Origin: UBA5352 sp041685545
Lineage (GTDB): Bacteria > Armatimonadota > Zipacnadia > Zipacnadales > UBA5352
Direction: 5' to 3'
NCBI GenBank assembly: GCA_051745855.1
Contig: JBNJEK010000001.1
Location: 1-64,000 of the forward strand
DNA: 64,000 bases
How positions within the stretch are numbered: the first letter of the stretch is position 1; every line of letters begins with the position of its first letter. The translations under genes and the position numbers were made by a program. The notes below the pieces were generated by a model. That model had not been told where the DNA came from, ran no database searches, and saw only the letters and a list, made by a program, of their open reading frames with translations. This document shows positions 18,758 through 27,863 of the stretch, one piece after another.

Positions 18758-19531
18758 GTGCGCGTTTCATTCATTGTTCGGCCGGGAGATGACAGGAGAG
18801 AGGCGGCGGCTTTTGCGGCGGGCGAGGGGATTGAGGGGCTGGAATTGATGTACCACTCGCCAGAGGCGGGCGACTTCGACGACGCCGACGAGGTGCTCGC
18901 CATCTGCGAGCAGTACCAGGTGCGCGTCTCAGCGGTCGGCGTCTGGCACATCGGCCTCTCCGATCCGCCTGAGAAGGGCACGCGGGAGATTGTCGCGGAG
19001 GGCCTGGAGTACGCCGGGAAGGTCGGGGCGGACTGCTTCTTCACCGGCGCCGGGGAGCCCGAGGACGAGGACCAGGTGGGCGCGCTGGCCGAGGTGTGGC
19101 CGCACTGGAGCGATCTTGCGAGGGCGCAGGCGTTGGATCTTGCGGTCTACCTCGGTCACAAGGGGAGCTTCCTGTGCAGCGAAGCGCAGGTCGCGGCAGC
19201 GATCGAGCGCGTTGATGGGATCGGACTGAAGCTCGATCCGGTGGGGATTATCCGCAACCTCAATGCCGACCCTTACGACTTCCTCCACCGCTTCGGAGCA
19301 AGCTGCGCGTTCTTCCACGCGAAGGATAAGCTCGCGCTCAGCGACGGTGAGATCGAGCCGCCGCCGGGGATGGGCGAGCTTGAGTGGGGGCAGATGTTCG
19401 GGATATTGTATCAGCACGGCTACGATGGCTGGGTGAGCATCGAGCCGCACGGGAAGTTCTGGAATGCGGCGGACAACCGATGGCGTTACGTTCGGCTTGC
19501 CGAGCGGCACCTGCGGCAGTTCATGGCGTAA
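18758..19531 (+). CDS. Sugar phosphate isomerase/epimerase (xylose isomerase-like TIM barrel)
   Basis: TIM-barrel protein of 257 residues of the AP-endonuclease-2-like isomerase family. Metal and substrate side chains are suggested by EGLELMYHSP, IGLKLDPVG, FFHAKDKLA and VSIEPHG, the usual order of Glu, Asp, His and Glu late in the barrel. GTG serves as start, 8 nt after GGGAGGT at 18743-18749. It follows the Gfo/Idh/MocA gene by 165 nt and precedes an esterase-like hydrolase gene. Substrate unknown; epimerisation of a keto-sugar or hydrolysis of a sugar acid derivative are typical for the family. Confidence 0.86.
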   Translation: MRVSFIVRPGDDRREAAAFAAGEGIEGLELMYHSPEAGDFDDADEVLAICEQYQVRVSAVGVWHIGLSDPPEKGTREIVAEGLEYAGKVGADCFFTGAGEPEDEDQVGALAEVWPHWSDLARAQALDLAVYLGHKGSFLCSEAQVAAAIERVDGIGLKLDPVGIIRNLNADPYDFLHRFGASCAFFHAKDKLALSDGEIEPPPGMGELEWGQMFGILYQHGYDGWVSIEPHGKFWNAADNRWRYVRLAERHLRQFMA

Positions 19532-19550
19532 CCTGAGCACGGTCAGCGGG

Positions 19551-20597
19551 ATGATGGTCATGAGTTCAGTGTCAGAAGAGCTTTCACGACCACGGACAGT
19601 CGACGCCGACATGCCGGACGACATCGAGCCGATCTTCCCTACCGGCGATGAGCCCACGCTGAGCGAGTGGCTGGCGATGCGCCCGGCGCTGCTCGGGCGG
19701 TGGCGCTCGGCGGTCGGAGAGCCGTCTTTCGGCGAATTTGACCGCACGCCCGAGGTGGTCGATGAGTTCGCGACCGACTACTGCCGTGGCACGGTGCTTC
19801 TGCAGCCCACCGGTCCGGAGCAGCGACAGCAGGTTGTCCTGCTGGAGCCGACGGGCGCAGCGACTTCCCCGCGCCCCGCCGCCGTCGTCCCCTTCTACCA
19901 CCCCGACCTGATGGCGGGCTTCGATCTTGAGAGGCGCGAGCCTATCGCGGAGCGCCCCAACGTGCAGTTCGGCCGGCACCTCGTCGAGCAGGGCTTCGTG
20001 GTGGCATGCACAGAAGCCTATCCCTTCAACACCGTCCCCGAGCCTGAAGATTCCGCCGGATTTGCGTGGTGGGAAGCGGCCACGGAGAAGCTGCTGCGTG
20101 AGAACCCGCGCTGGACGGGGATCGGCAAGCTGACGTGGGACACATCGCGAGCCGCCGATCTGCTGCTGGCGCAGCCCGCGGTTGATGACACGCGGGTGCT
20201 GGCGATGGGGCACTCGCTCGGCGGGAAGATGGCGTTTTACGCGACCGCGTTCGACGAACGGATCACCGCGTGCATCGCGTCCGACTTCGGGATCGCGTGG
20301 GATTTCACCAACTGGGATGCTCCGTGGTACTTCGGTGAGCAGATTCACGGCGATGACTTCACGCTCAACGGCCATCACGCGCTGGCGCTGATCGCGCCAC
20401 GGTCGTTCCTGTGCATCGCCGGCGAGGCGGATCGGCCCGCAAGCTGGCATTACATCCGGGACGCGCAGCGCGTCTACCGGCTTTACGATCGCGAGCATGG
20501 CGCCGGCTGCTTTTTGCACATGAGCGGCCACCAGCCCACCGAGGAGTCGATCCGTACCGCGTACGCGTGGCTGGGCGAGCAGTTCGCGCAGGAGTGA
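19551..20597 (+). CDS. Alpha/beta hydrolase (dienelactone hydrolase / acetyl xylan esterase-like)
   Basis: Protein of 348 residues with a serine-hydrolase fold. The nucleophile elbow is GHSLGG (about residues 221-226). The late Asp may lie in FLCIAGEADRP, and the His in FLHMSGHQPTEES. The segment TWDTSRAADLLLAQPAVDD before the elbow is typical of the Abhydrolase_7 or acetyl xylan esterase group, which deacylates plant polysaccharides or their fragments. No signal peptide is visible, so it would act on imported oligosaccharides. Start choice is uncertain (ATGs at 19551, 19554 and 19560); a frame from 19464 would overlap the previous gene. It ends the likely operon starting at 16608. Confidence 0.82.
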   Translation: MMVMSSVSEELSRPRTVDADMPDDIEPIFPTGDEPTLSEWLAMRPALLGRWRSAVGEPSFGEFDRTPEVVDEFATDYCRGTVLLQPTGPEQRQQVVLLEPTGAATSPRPAAVVPFYHPDLMAGFDLERREPIAERPNVQFGRHLVEQGFVVACTEAYPFNTVPEPEDSAGFAWWEAATEKLLRENPRWTGIGKLTWDTSRAADLLLAQPAVDDTRVLAMGHSLGGKMAFYATAFDERITACIASDFGIAWDFTNWDAPWYFGEQIHGDDFTLNGHHALALIAPRSFLCIAGEADRPASWHYIRDAQRVYRLYDREHGAGCFLHMSGHQPTEESIRTAYAWLGEQFAQE

Positions 20598-20611
20598 GCA
20601 ATGCGCCTGCC

Positions 20612-21331
20612 TCACAGCCGGTCGACGTATTGCCCGGGATCGGCCATGAAGTCGCGGTAGAGCTGATAGTGGTCGGTCTCTTCATACTCGATGGGGGCGA
20701 TCTGCCCACCATCAAAGCTGAAGATCGTGGCATTCGGGCAGGCCAGCAGGATGGGGGAGTGGGTGGCGATGATGAACTGCGAATCCCCGCCGCGCGCGCA
20801 CTCCACCAGCAACTCAAGCAGCTCAAGCTGCGTGCGCGGCGACAGCGCAGTCTCCGGCTCATCCAGCAGGTAAAGCCCCTTGATCGGGTAGCGCGCGCGG
20901 AAGTACGACATCAGCGACTGGCCGTGCGACTGTGTCAGCAGCGATTCGCCCCCGAAGTACTTGAGCTGTCCCGGATCATCGTGCGCCCACTCGTCGAGGA
21001 TCACCGCGAAGTCGTTGAACGTGTCGGAGCCGAAGTATGAGCCGGGGACGCGCCCGTGCGCCCACTTGATGCGGATGAAGTCGCCGAGGCGATCCTCCCA
21101 CGGGTTGTTCACCACGCGCTGGCGGCTCTCCAGCCGCCACTGGTGGACACGGCAGCGCCGGGCGATGGCCGACAGCACCGTCGACTTGCCGGAGCCGTTC
21201 TCGCCCACGAAGAGTGTCACTGGCTCCTCAAAGCGAAGCGTAATGTGTTCGCTGAGGACCGTGAGATTGAAGGGATATGCGTCATCTGTCGGGTATCTCG
21301 CCGGATCAAGGTCAACGCCGTTCAGATGCAT
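20612..21331 (-). CDS. AAA/ABC-type ATPase (RecF/SMC-like, stand-alone)
   Basis: Soluble ATPase of 239 residues. Walker A FVGENGSGKST is near residue 40, an ABC-signature-like region contains LTQSHGQSL, Walker B is GLYLLDEPE, and the switch His is in FIIATHSPIL. This is the AAA_23/AAA_21 arrangement of small predicted ATPases often called 'predicted ATPase' and related to ABC importers and DNA-repair ATPases. It has no coiled coil, nuclease or membrane domain, and no toxin or nuclease gene is adjacent. A role in defence therefore cannot be supported. Its closest known relatives are of unknown function. Confidence 0.85.
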   Translation of the reverse strand: MHLNGVDLDPARYPTDDAYPFNLTVLSEHITLRFEEPVTLFVGENGSGKSTVLSAIARRCRVHQWRLESRQRVVNNPWEDRLGDFIRIKWAHGRVPGSYFGSDTFNDFAVILDEWAHDDPGQLKYFGGESLLTQSHGQSLMSYFRARYPIKGLYLLDEPETALSPRTQLELLELLVECARGGDSQFIIATHSPILLACPNATIFSFDGGQIAPIEYEETDHYQLYRDFMADPGQYVDRL

Positions 21332-21483
21332 TCAGGGGCCTGCCTCAGTGAGGACTGCTCGCGCTCGCGAGTATTTCGCCGGAACGGCGCGAGGACCTGC
21401 CCTGCCGGCGAACGCAGGGATTGCGCGGCGGACCGTGGAATGTGTTTCGTATGAAAGCCGATGAGCCGCGAGGGGTGAGTTCT

Positions 21484-22632
21484 ATGACCGAATCCCATCG
21501 GCATCGCGCGCGATGGCTGCTGCTTGTGACTCTCTGTGCGCTCACGTTTTCCGGCTACGCCCGCGCCGAGACATTCGAGGGCGGCAAACTCGAAATGTAC
21601 ATCAGCACCCACGCCGACCTGCAGGCCGGCAGATATGTCCTCGAAGAAGAGATCGTGGACTTCATCAGCGACGCGCACGCGACCCTCGACATTGCGGTGC
21701 AGGAGATACGCCGGGAGGAGAATGGCCAGTGGCCGATCGCGGATGCGATCGTGGCGGCCGCGGGGCGCGGAGTGCGGGTGCGCGCCATCGTCGAGGGCGA
21801 CTACTACGACGACGGTCACCCCGGCAACCTCGCGTTCTTCGAGCAGCTTGAGCGCGAGCCCGGGGTGGAGATCATCCGGGATGGCAACCCCGCGATCTTC
21901 CACAACAAATTCGTGATCCGGGATGCGGGCGGAGAGAACGCCGCTCTGCTGACCGGCTCAACGAATTTCACGGACACCGGGACGCGCGCGAATTACAATC
22001 ACATCGTGGTCGTCAACTTCCCGCCGGTGAGCCGGCCGCCGTCATACTACGCGATGCTCGCGCGCTATCAGGAGGAGTTCGACGAGGCGTGGAGCGGCGT
22101 CTTCGGCAATCAGGCTCCCTCGGAGGAGCCGCTGCGCTGCTGGATCGGACGCACCTACGCGCGGGTGTACTTCGCGCCGGACAACGATCCGGACGATCAC
22201 CTGCTTGACCTGCTCCTCGGGGCGCGACAGTCGCTGGACGTGATGGTCTTCACCTTCGGCTCAAGCTCCCCGCTGATGGCGGGCGTCATCAACCGCTGGT
22301 TCACCTGGGAGCATCAGCGCGCGGGGGGCGCGACGGCTGACCGGCGACTCCGTGTGGCGACGGAGAGTCAGCAGGCGCAGTACTGGTCCGCATATCCGCC
22401 GCTGCTGGCGATGGGAGTGCCGGTGCGGCTGGAGCGCAATCCGAACGCGAAGCTTCACCATAAGGTCGCGATCATCGACGAGGCCCGCGTGATCCTCGGG
22501 TCGTACAACTGGACACTCGCGGCGAATGATCGCAATGACGAGAACGTGCTTGTGCTGTCCAACCGCGAGGTTGCCGGTCTCTTCACCGCGGCCTTCGACG
22601 AACTGTGGGACGAGGTGCTCGTCGCCCCGTGA
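21484..22632 (+). CDS. Secreted phospholipase D-family protein
   Basis: Exported protein of 382 residues with a signal peptide (RWLLLVTLCALTFSGYARA). Two HxK-x4-D motifs are present: HNKFVIRD followed by LLTGSTNFT, and HHKVAIID followed by ILGSYNWT. Each ends in a G-S-x-N segment, so both halves of the PLD active site look intact. Members include nucleases, phospholipases and cardiolipin synthases; the short length and export signal fit a periplasmic or extracellular nuclease or phosphodiesterase. ATG at 21484 gives the signal peptide at the proper distance, although the frame opens at 21421. The gene converges on the FAD oxidoreductase gene with 13 nt between the stops. Confidence 0.9.
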   Translation: MTESHRHRARWLLLVTLCALTFSGYARAETFEGGKLEMYISTHADLQAGRYVLEEEIVDFISDAHATLDIAVQEIRREENGQWPIADAIVAAAGRGVRVRAIVEGDYYDDGHPGNLAFFEQLEREPGVEIIRDGNPAIFHNKFVIRDAGGENAALLTGSTNFTDTGTRANYNHIVVVNFPPVSRPPSYYAMLARYQEEFDEAWSGVFGNQAPSEEPLRCWIGRTYARVYFAPDNDPDDHLLDLLLGARQSLDVMVFTFGSSSPLMAGVINRWFTWEHQRAGGATADRRLRVATESQQAQYWSAYPPLLAMGVPVRLERNPNAKLHHKVAIIDEARVILGSYNWTLAANDRNDENVLVLSNREVAGLFTAAFDELWDEVLVAP

Positions 22633-22645
22633 GGCGGAGGGAGCC

Positions 22646-23881
22646 TCACTCCGGATCGAGGATCGTTCCGAACTCGCGCAGGCGCGCCTGGAGCGGCTCC
22701 ACCGGCAGGTCACGAGCATCGCCGCCCGCGAGCGTCTGCGCGGCGCCGATGCCGGCCGCCTCGCCAAGCGCGAAACCCGGGGCCATCCGCCGCACCGACG
22801 AGTGTGCGACCGCATCGGCGGAGAGGCAGCGGCCCGTGAGTACCAGGTTGGCATACTTCTCCGTCACGAGCGAGCGCCACGGAACACCGTAGCTGCGCTT
22901 GAGACCGTGGTAGATGCCCCGGCCCTCGTTGTCACTCCCGTGGATGTCCACCGGGCATGATGCGCGGGCGATGGTGTCCTCGAAGTCCCTCCCGCTCTCC
23001 ACGTCATCGCCACTGAGGGTGTGCAGGCCGCGGATGTGTCGGCTCTCACGCACCCCGAGCGCGGGAGCGGTCTGCGCGATGTACGCGTCCTCGAAGCCCT
23101 CGACGTTCGCCCGGAGAGTGTTCATGACGCGCCACGCCTGGTCGCGGCACTCGATGGTCGCGGCCGTGAGGTCCTCCACGTCGAGCGGGTCGTGGTCCTC
23201 GACCTCCGTGACGTTCATGTACGCCGAACCGGGCTGCGGCGCCCAGAACATCGCCAGGCCGCGGTAGTTCACCGGGCCCGCCTCGCGGTAGATCTCGGCG
23301 ATCTCCGTGCGGTCGGGGCACCGGTCGCGGTCGATGCCCGAGACGAGGAACATCAGCGTGATGCCCTGTGAGCCGACCTCGGCGGGCACTCCCGCGAAGG
23401 CCGCGATGTCGCCGTCGCCGGTCCCGTCCACGACCACGTTACCCCGCAGCGACGTCTCGCCGGACTTTGAGATGACACGGAGACCCGTGATGCGGGCGCC
23501 GCAGGTCTCCACGCCGGTGACCCACGCGTGATAGAGAAGATCGATCCCGTGGTCGAGCGCGGTCCGCTCCAGCATGTGTTTGAGGTGCTCCGTTTCACAT
23601 GACGGGCCGTAGTGCGACATCTCGGTGGCGCTGCCGGGGCGCTGCTGGATCATCTGCTCCAGCAGTCGCCTGCCGGTCCCGCCGATCACATACTGCCCGC
23701 CGATGCCCCAGGTGGTGATGGGCTGAACGAGCCCCAGCGTGGCCATCCCGCCGAGGGCGGCGTAGCGCTCAACGAGCAGGACGCTTGCTCCCTCGCGCGC
23801 CGCGGCGATCGCCGCCATGCAGCCGGATATGCCGCCGCCCGCCACGATGACGTCCCACGTTTCCTCTCGCAATTGTGTCAT
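22646..23881 (-). CDS. FAD-dependent oxidoreductase (FAD_oxidored family)
   Basis: Flavoprotein of 411 residues. The N-terminal dinucleotide-binding motif is DVIVAGGGISGCMAAIAAAREGASVLLVE, with the flavin-binding Glu at its end. GNVVVDGTGDGDIAAFAG is the typical second flavin-contact segment. RESRHIRG and the C-terminal MAPGFALGEAAGIGAAQ are common in the PF12831 group frequent in Planctomycetes, Lentisphaerae and Armatimonadota. Those proteins probably oxidise sugar or sugar-alcohol derivatives. GGAGGCGTGAAG precedes the ATG at 23881; the longer frame to 24034 lacks a ribosome binding site. No partner is adjacent. Confidence 0.9.
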   Translation of the reverse strand: MTQLREETWDVIVAGGGISGCMAAIAAAREGASVLLVERYAALGGMATLGLVQPITTWGIGGQYVIGGTGRRLLEQMIQQRPGSATEMSHYGPSCETEHLKHMLERTALDHGIDLLYHAWVTGVETCGARITGLRVISKSGETSLRGNVVVDGTGDGDIAAFAGVPAEVGSQGITLMFLVSGIDRDRCPDRTEIAEIYREAGPVNYRGLAMFWAPQPGSAYMNVTEVEDHDPLDVEDLTAATIECRDQAWRVMNTLRANVEGFEDAYIAQTAPALGVRESRHIRGLHTLSGDDVESGRDFEDTIARASCPVDIHGSDNEGRGIYHGLKRSYGVPWRSLVTEKYANLVLTGRCLSADAVAHSSVRRMAPGFALGEAAGIGAAQTLAGGDARDLPVEPLQARLREFGTILDPE

Positions 23882-24098
23882 CTTCACGCCTCCTGGCGCG
23901 TCTTCTCGGGGCGTAGCAAGTTCGCCGAATTGGATCGGGGCACCTCCCGCGTGGAGGTGCTTCCGCGGCGGGGGGGAACCACAGTTCGGTCGGCACGCCA
24001 ATACGCGACGATGAGCTTTGCGCGCATGTAACATCGGCGTGCCGGCAGGACAATCACCGACGAGAAGCGCCGGACATCACCCACAGCAGGAGGTCCTC

Positions 24099-25067
24099 AT
24101 GAGCTTTCCGAGTTCCCGCAACATTCTGATTGCCGCCACGCTGGCAGGAGTCATTGTTGCAGGCGTTGCCGTCACAGCGAGCGCGCAGACGCTGCCGATC
24201 ACGTACAGGAACAGCCTTTACACCATCACCTACGACCAGTCGCAGAAGCTGCTGGAGTGCTCGTCGAATAACGTCAACGCCGTCTGGCGAACAGAAATCT
24301 CTCGTGAGGTGCCGTCCTTTTCGAACATCGGCGCGGTCGCGACGCCGGCCGGTCCTGTCATTGTGTACTGCGAGGATGACTATCAGACGAAGTTCGCCAT
24401 CCCGCACTTCAGGACCGGAAGCCTGCAGGTGGAGAACAGCGGGGAGCCGCTGACCGGTGTGATCGGCCGGGGCTGGTTGCTCAACGCGCTCTTCCAGGTC
24501 GAGGACTACGGCGCAAAGGCCGTCGTGCAATTGCTCGAGCCGCAGAGCGGGTTCAGGATGCGCGAGTACAAGCTGGACATCAACATGTGGGGGACGCATC
24601 AGGTTCTTGAGACGAGCGACCTGCAGGACTGGACAACCGGGACCGCGCCCGAGTCAGACCGGGTCGTCAATCCCGCTCTCAAGTTCCAGCTTGATGTCCC
24701 CAAGGGCTTCAGGGGCACGCAGGTGGACGAGGTCTCCTACGCGATGTACGGGCCGACGGACAATGTGTTCATGTCGATCTTCTCGGATGCGGGCGGTTCA
24801 CCGATTGAGGAGCTTGGTGAGGCGTACATGGCGGAGCTTGGTGTCGAGGTGGTTCACCGTTCGATGGAGACGCTCGACAACGGAGAGCCGGCCTACCTTC
24901 TGATGGGCAACGGGACGATCGAAGCGGTCCCGTCACTGCATGTCGGACTGGTCTACAGCAACGGCACGCACACGTGGGTTATCTCGTACACTGGTCGCGC
25001 GGACGCCGCCGACGCGTACCTCGAGGCGTTCATGACGATGCTGAATTCGTTCCAGCCGCTGCCGTGA
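24099..25067 (+). CDS. Secreted hypothetical protein
   Basis: Exported protein of 322 residues that I do not recognise. The signal peptide is ILIAATLAGVIVAGVAVTASA with a likely cut before QTLPI. The mature part is beta-rich, with no Cys-rich or catalytic motif visible. The last third (FQLDVPKGFRGTQVDEVSYAMYG through GTHTWVISYTG) resembles generic serine-free lipocalin-like sequences seen in other secreted proteins, which I treat as a weak impression. CAGGAGGTCCTC precedes the ATG at 24099. It is convergent with the alpha-glucan phosphorylase gene. Confidence 0.75.
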   Translation: MSFPSSRNILIAATLAGVIVAGVAVTASAQTLPITYRNSLYTITYDQSQKLLECSSNNVNAVWRTEISREVPSFSNIGAVATPAGPVIVYCEDDYQTKFAIPHFRTGSLQVENSGEPLTGVIGRGWLLNALFQVEDYGAKAVVQLLEPQSGFRMREYKLDINMWGTHQVLETSDLQDWTTGTAPESDRVVNPALKFQLDVPKGFRGTQVDEVSYAMYGPTDNVFMSIFSDAGGSPIEELGEAYMAELGVEVVHRSMETLDNGEPAYLLMGNGTIEAVPSLHVGLVYSNGTHTWVISYTGRADAADAYLEAFMTMLNSFQPLP

Positions 25068-25104
25068 CATGGCGACGGCGAGGCCGCGAGCGTGTCGACA
25101 TAGT

Positions 25105-25137
25105 GCGGGCTCCGTGAAAGTGCTCCGCGGGGCCCGC
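25105..25137. terminator. Hairpin between convergent genes
   Basis: GCGGGC (25105-25110) pairs with GCCCGC (25132-25137), with partial further pairing inward (CCG with CGG). It lies between the stops of the secreted hypothetical gene and alpha-glucan phosphorylase. Weak but well placed. Confidence 0.4.
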
Positions 25138-25151
25138 CTGTCCATGTGCGA

Positions 25152-27710
25152 TCAGGCGGCCCACCTGACATGTGCGGCGTCGGCGGGATCGACAAGTTCG
25201 CCGTGATTCGGCAGCACGCGCGCAGTGTATCCCCACCGTCCGGCGCCGTCGCAGACTATCTCGCCGATGAACCGCTCCCCGCCGGGGGCAGGGCCGGTGT
25301 GCCGCATCCTGATCTCGCGGGGCTCGAGGAATTCCCCCGAACTGTCCACGTTGCCGAACTGCAGTTGAACCATCACGTCGTCAGGCGAGAGTTCGCCGAG
25401 TGCCACGTCGGCGGTGACCGTGATCGTATCAGCATACCACGTGGCCTCGTCGATGTCGTCGGTGATGCGCAGGCACGCGACATGAGGCCAGTTGCTCTCA
25501 ACGCGACGCCGCCATGCCGCGAGATCGCGCGCAGTTCGGAAGCCCTCAGCGGCGAGGGCCTCACTGTGACTGATCGCGGGCAGGTAGAAGCGCTCGACGT
25601 ACTCGCCGACCATGCGGTTGGAGTTGAATCGCGGGCAGATCGCCTGCATCGCGCTCTTCATCTTCGCGACCCACCCATGCGGCGTACCGTCCGCTCCGCG
25701 GTCATAGAAGAGGGGGATGATCTCCTGCTCAAGCAGCGTGTAAAGCGCCTCTGACTCCACCTGATCCTGGTGCTCGGGATCGGCATACTCCTCCCCGCGG
25801 CCGATCGCCCAGCCCGTCTCCGGCGAGTAGGCCTCATCCCACCAGCCGTCGAGGATCGAGCAGTTCAGTCCGCCGTTGGCGGTGACTTTCATCCCGCTGG
25901 TCCCGCTGGCTTCCATCGGCCTGCGCGGGGTATTGAGCCACACATCGACGCCCTGCACGATGTACCGCGCCAGTTGGAGGTCGTAGTCCTCGAGGAAGAC
26001 GACACGCTGTCTCACCTCCGGGTCATTTGTGAAGTGCACCACGTCGCGGATAAGCTCCTTGCCCGGCCGGTCGTCGGGGTGCGCCTTGCCGGCGAATATG
26101 AGCTGGATGGGGCGGTCGCGGTCGGTGAGCATCGCCCGGAGGCGCTCGCCGTCGCGCAGGATCAAAGTGGCGCGCTTGTACGTGGCGAAGCGCCGGCCGA
26201 AACCAATCGTGAGCGCCTCGGGGTCGAGCGCCTCATGCGCCCGGCTCAGCGCCGCCTGGCCTGCGCCTCGGTGCTGCAGTTGGGAGTGAAGCTGCCGGCG
26301 CGCGACCGCGACCAGCCGCTCTCTGCGGCGCTCGTGGGCGCGCCACAGCTCCGTCTCGGGAATATCCGCGACGCGGGCCCAGACGCTCTGATCGCCCGGC
26401 TCAGTGCGCCAGCCGGAGCCGAGGTAGCGGTCGAAGAGTGTCGCCATGTCGTCGGAGATGAAGGAGCCCGTGTGAATGCCGTTGGTGATCGAGTCGATCG
26501 GCGTCTCGTCGCAAGGCAGGTCGGGCCACTCATGCGACCAGGTGCTCCGCGAGACCCTGCCGTGCAGCTGGCTGACGCCGTTGCGCCACGCCGAGAAGCG
26601 CAGGGCGAGGACCGTCATCGAGAAGTGTTCGGAGCCGCCGGAGCGCCCGGCGCCGAGCGCCATGAACTCATCCGCGGTGAGGCCGAGCTTCGGATGATAC
26701 TGCTCGAAGTAGCGCTCGATGAGGGAGCGCGGGAAGCGGTCATGGCCGGCGAGGACTGGAGTGTGCGTGGTGAAGATGTTGCCGACGCGAGTGGCCTCGA
26801 CGGCGTCCTCGAAGGTCAGATCGTGATCCACCATCATCAGCCTCACGCGCTCCAGTGCAAGGAACGCCGCGTGGCCTTCGTTGAGATGGAATGTCCGCGG
26901 TGGCGTTTGAAGGCAGTGTTCGAGTGCCTGCACGCCGCCGATCCCGAGCAGCATCTCCTGGCGGATGCGCATGTCGAGATCGCCGCCGTAGAGTTGGTAC
27001 GTTATCTGGCGGTCGGCGGGAGAGTTCGCCTCAGTATTGGTGTCGAGGAGATAAAGTGGGACGCGTCCGACCCTCACCCGCCAGACATTTGCGTGGACAA
27101 TCCGGTCGCCGATCGGGACGCGGACGCACAGCGGGCACCTGTCATCCGCGCACTTGACCTGCTCGACCGGCATGGTGTGAAAGTCGCTTTCGGAGTATTC
27201 CTCCTGCTGCCAGCCGTCGGGGTTGAGGTACTGGCTGAAGTAGCCGACCTGGTAGAGCAGGCCAACCCCGACAAGCGGCACGCCCATGTCGCTGGCGCTC
27301 TTGAGATGGTCGCCGGCCAGCACACCGAGGCCGCCGGCGTAGATCGGGAGCGATTCGCTGATACCGTATTCGAGGCTGAAGTAGGCGATGGTGTCCTCCA
27401 GCCGATCCGGATGGTTGCGGGTGAACCATGTCTCACCGCTCAGGTAGCGCTCGAAGTCGGCTGCGACGCGGTCGAGGTGCCCGCGGAAAGATGCATCGGC
27501 GAGCAGTTTCTGCCACCGCTCCTGTCTGATCATACCGAGCATCTTGACAGGGTTGTGACCGGTCTCCTCCCACAGGTCGCGGTCGATTCGGCGCAGGAGT
27601 TCGCGCGCGTCCGGGGTGTAACTCCACCACAGGTTCATTGCAAGGTCTGTCAGCGGTCGCAGGCTCTCGGGCAATCGCGGTCGGACGGTGTAACTTCGGT
27701 AGGCTTTCAC
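25152..27710 (-). CDS. glgP: Alpha-glucan (glycogen/maltodextrin) phosphorylase
   Basis: GT35 phosphorylase of 852 residues that releases glucose-1-phosphate from alpha-1,4-glucans with PLP as cofactor. It starts with the N-terminal DUF3417-type extension (LPESLRPLTDLAMNLWWSYTPDARELL) that defines the archaeal/bacterial 'short' subfamily (TIGR02094 type). FHLNEGHAAFL is the conserved glucan-binding stretch. EASGTSGMKVTANGG carries the Lys that binds PLP. GTG at 27710 follows GGAGGTGCGCGCA; the open frame to 27824 has no ribosome binding site. It stands divergent from the beta-lactamase-fold hydrolase gene, about 150 nt apart, and probably works in storage polysaccharide turnover. Confidence 0.94.
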   Translation of the reverse strand: MKAYRSYTVRPRLPESLRPLTDLAMNLWWSYTPDARELLRRIDRDLWEETGHNPVKMLGMIRQERWQKLLADASFRGHLDRVAADFERYLSGETWFTRNHPDRLEDTIAYFSLEYGISESLPIYAGGLGVLAGDHLKSASDMGVPLVGVGLLYQVGYFSQYLNPDGWQQEEYSESDFHTMPVEQVKCADDRCPLCVRVPIGDRIVHANVWRVRVGRVPLYLLDTNTEANSPADRQITYQLYGGDLDMRIRQEMLLGIGGVQALEHCLQTPPRTFHLNEGHAAFLALERVRLMMVDHDLTFEDAVEATRVGNIFTTHTPVLAGHDRFPRSLIERYFEQYHPKLGLTADEFMALGAGRSGGSEHFSMTVLALRFSAWRNGVSQLHGRVSRSTWSHEWPDLPCDETPIDSITNGIHTGSFISDDMATLFDRYLGSGWRTEPGDQSVWARVADIPETELWRAHERRRERLVAVARRQLHSQLQHRGAGQAALSRAHEALDPEALTIGFGRRFATYKRATLILRDGERLRAMLTDRDRPIQLIFAGKAHPDDRPGKELIRDVVHFTNDPEVRQRVVFLEDYDLQLARYIVQGVDVWLNTPRRPMEASGTSGMKVTANGGLNCSILDGWWDEAYSPETGWAIGRGEEYADPEHQDQVESEALYTLLEQEIIPLFYDRGADGTPHGWVAKMKSAMQAICPRFNSNRMVGEYVERFYLPAISHSEALAAEGFRTARDLAAWRRRVESNWPHVACLRITDDIDEATWYADTITVTADVALGELSPDDVMVQLQFGNVDSSGEFLEPREIRMRHTGPAPGGERFIGEIVCDGAGRWGYTARVLPNHGELVDPADAAHVRWAA

Positions 27711-27863
27711 TGCGCGCACCTCCGGACGTTCATTCGCTCCCGCAACACCCCTGCAAGCGGCGTACCACGCGCGATTGACTGCCTGACGAGCGGAGGCGAT
27801 CAGCAATGCCGGGGCGAAGAACAATCATGCGATGAGTGCGTCGTTGGTCCAAGGAGTGTGCGG

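Noticed and set aside
20612..21331. ATPase as part of an anti-phage defence system
   Set aside because: It resembles ATPases found in such systems, but no nuclease, toxin or reverse transcriptase gene is adjacent.
25770..27860. Very long plus-strand open frame running into the beta-lactamase-fold gene
   Set aside because: It is antisense to alpha-glucan phosphorylase, has no recognisable domain before residue 700 and no ribosome binding site. The real gene starts at 27864 after AAGGAG.
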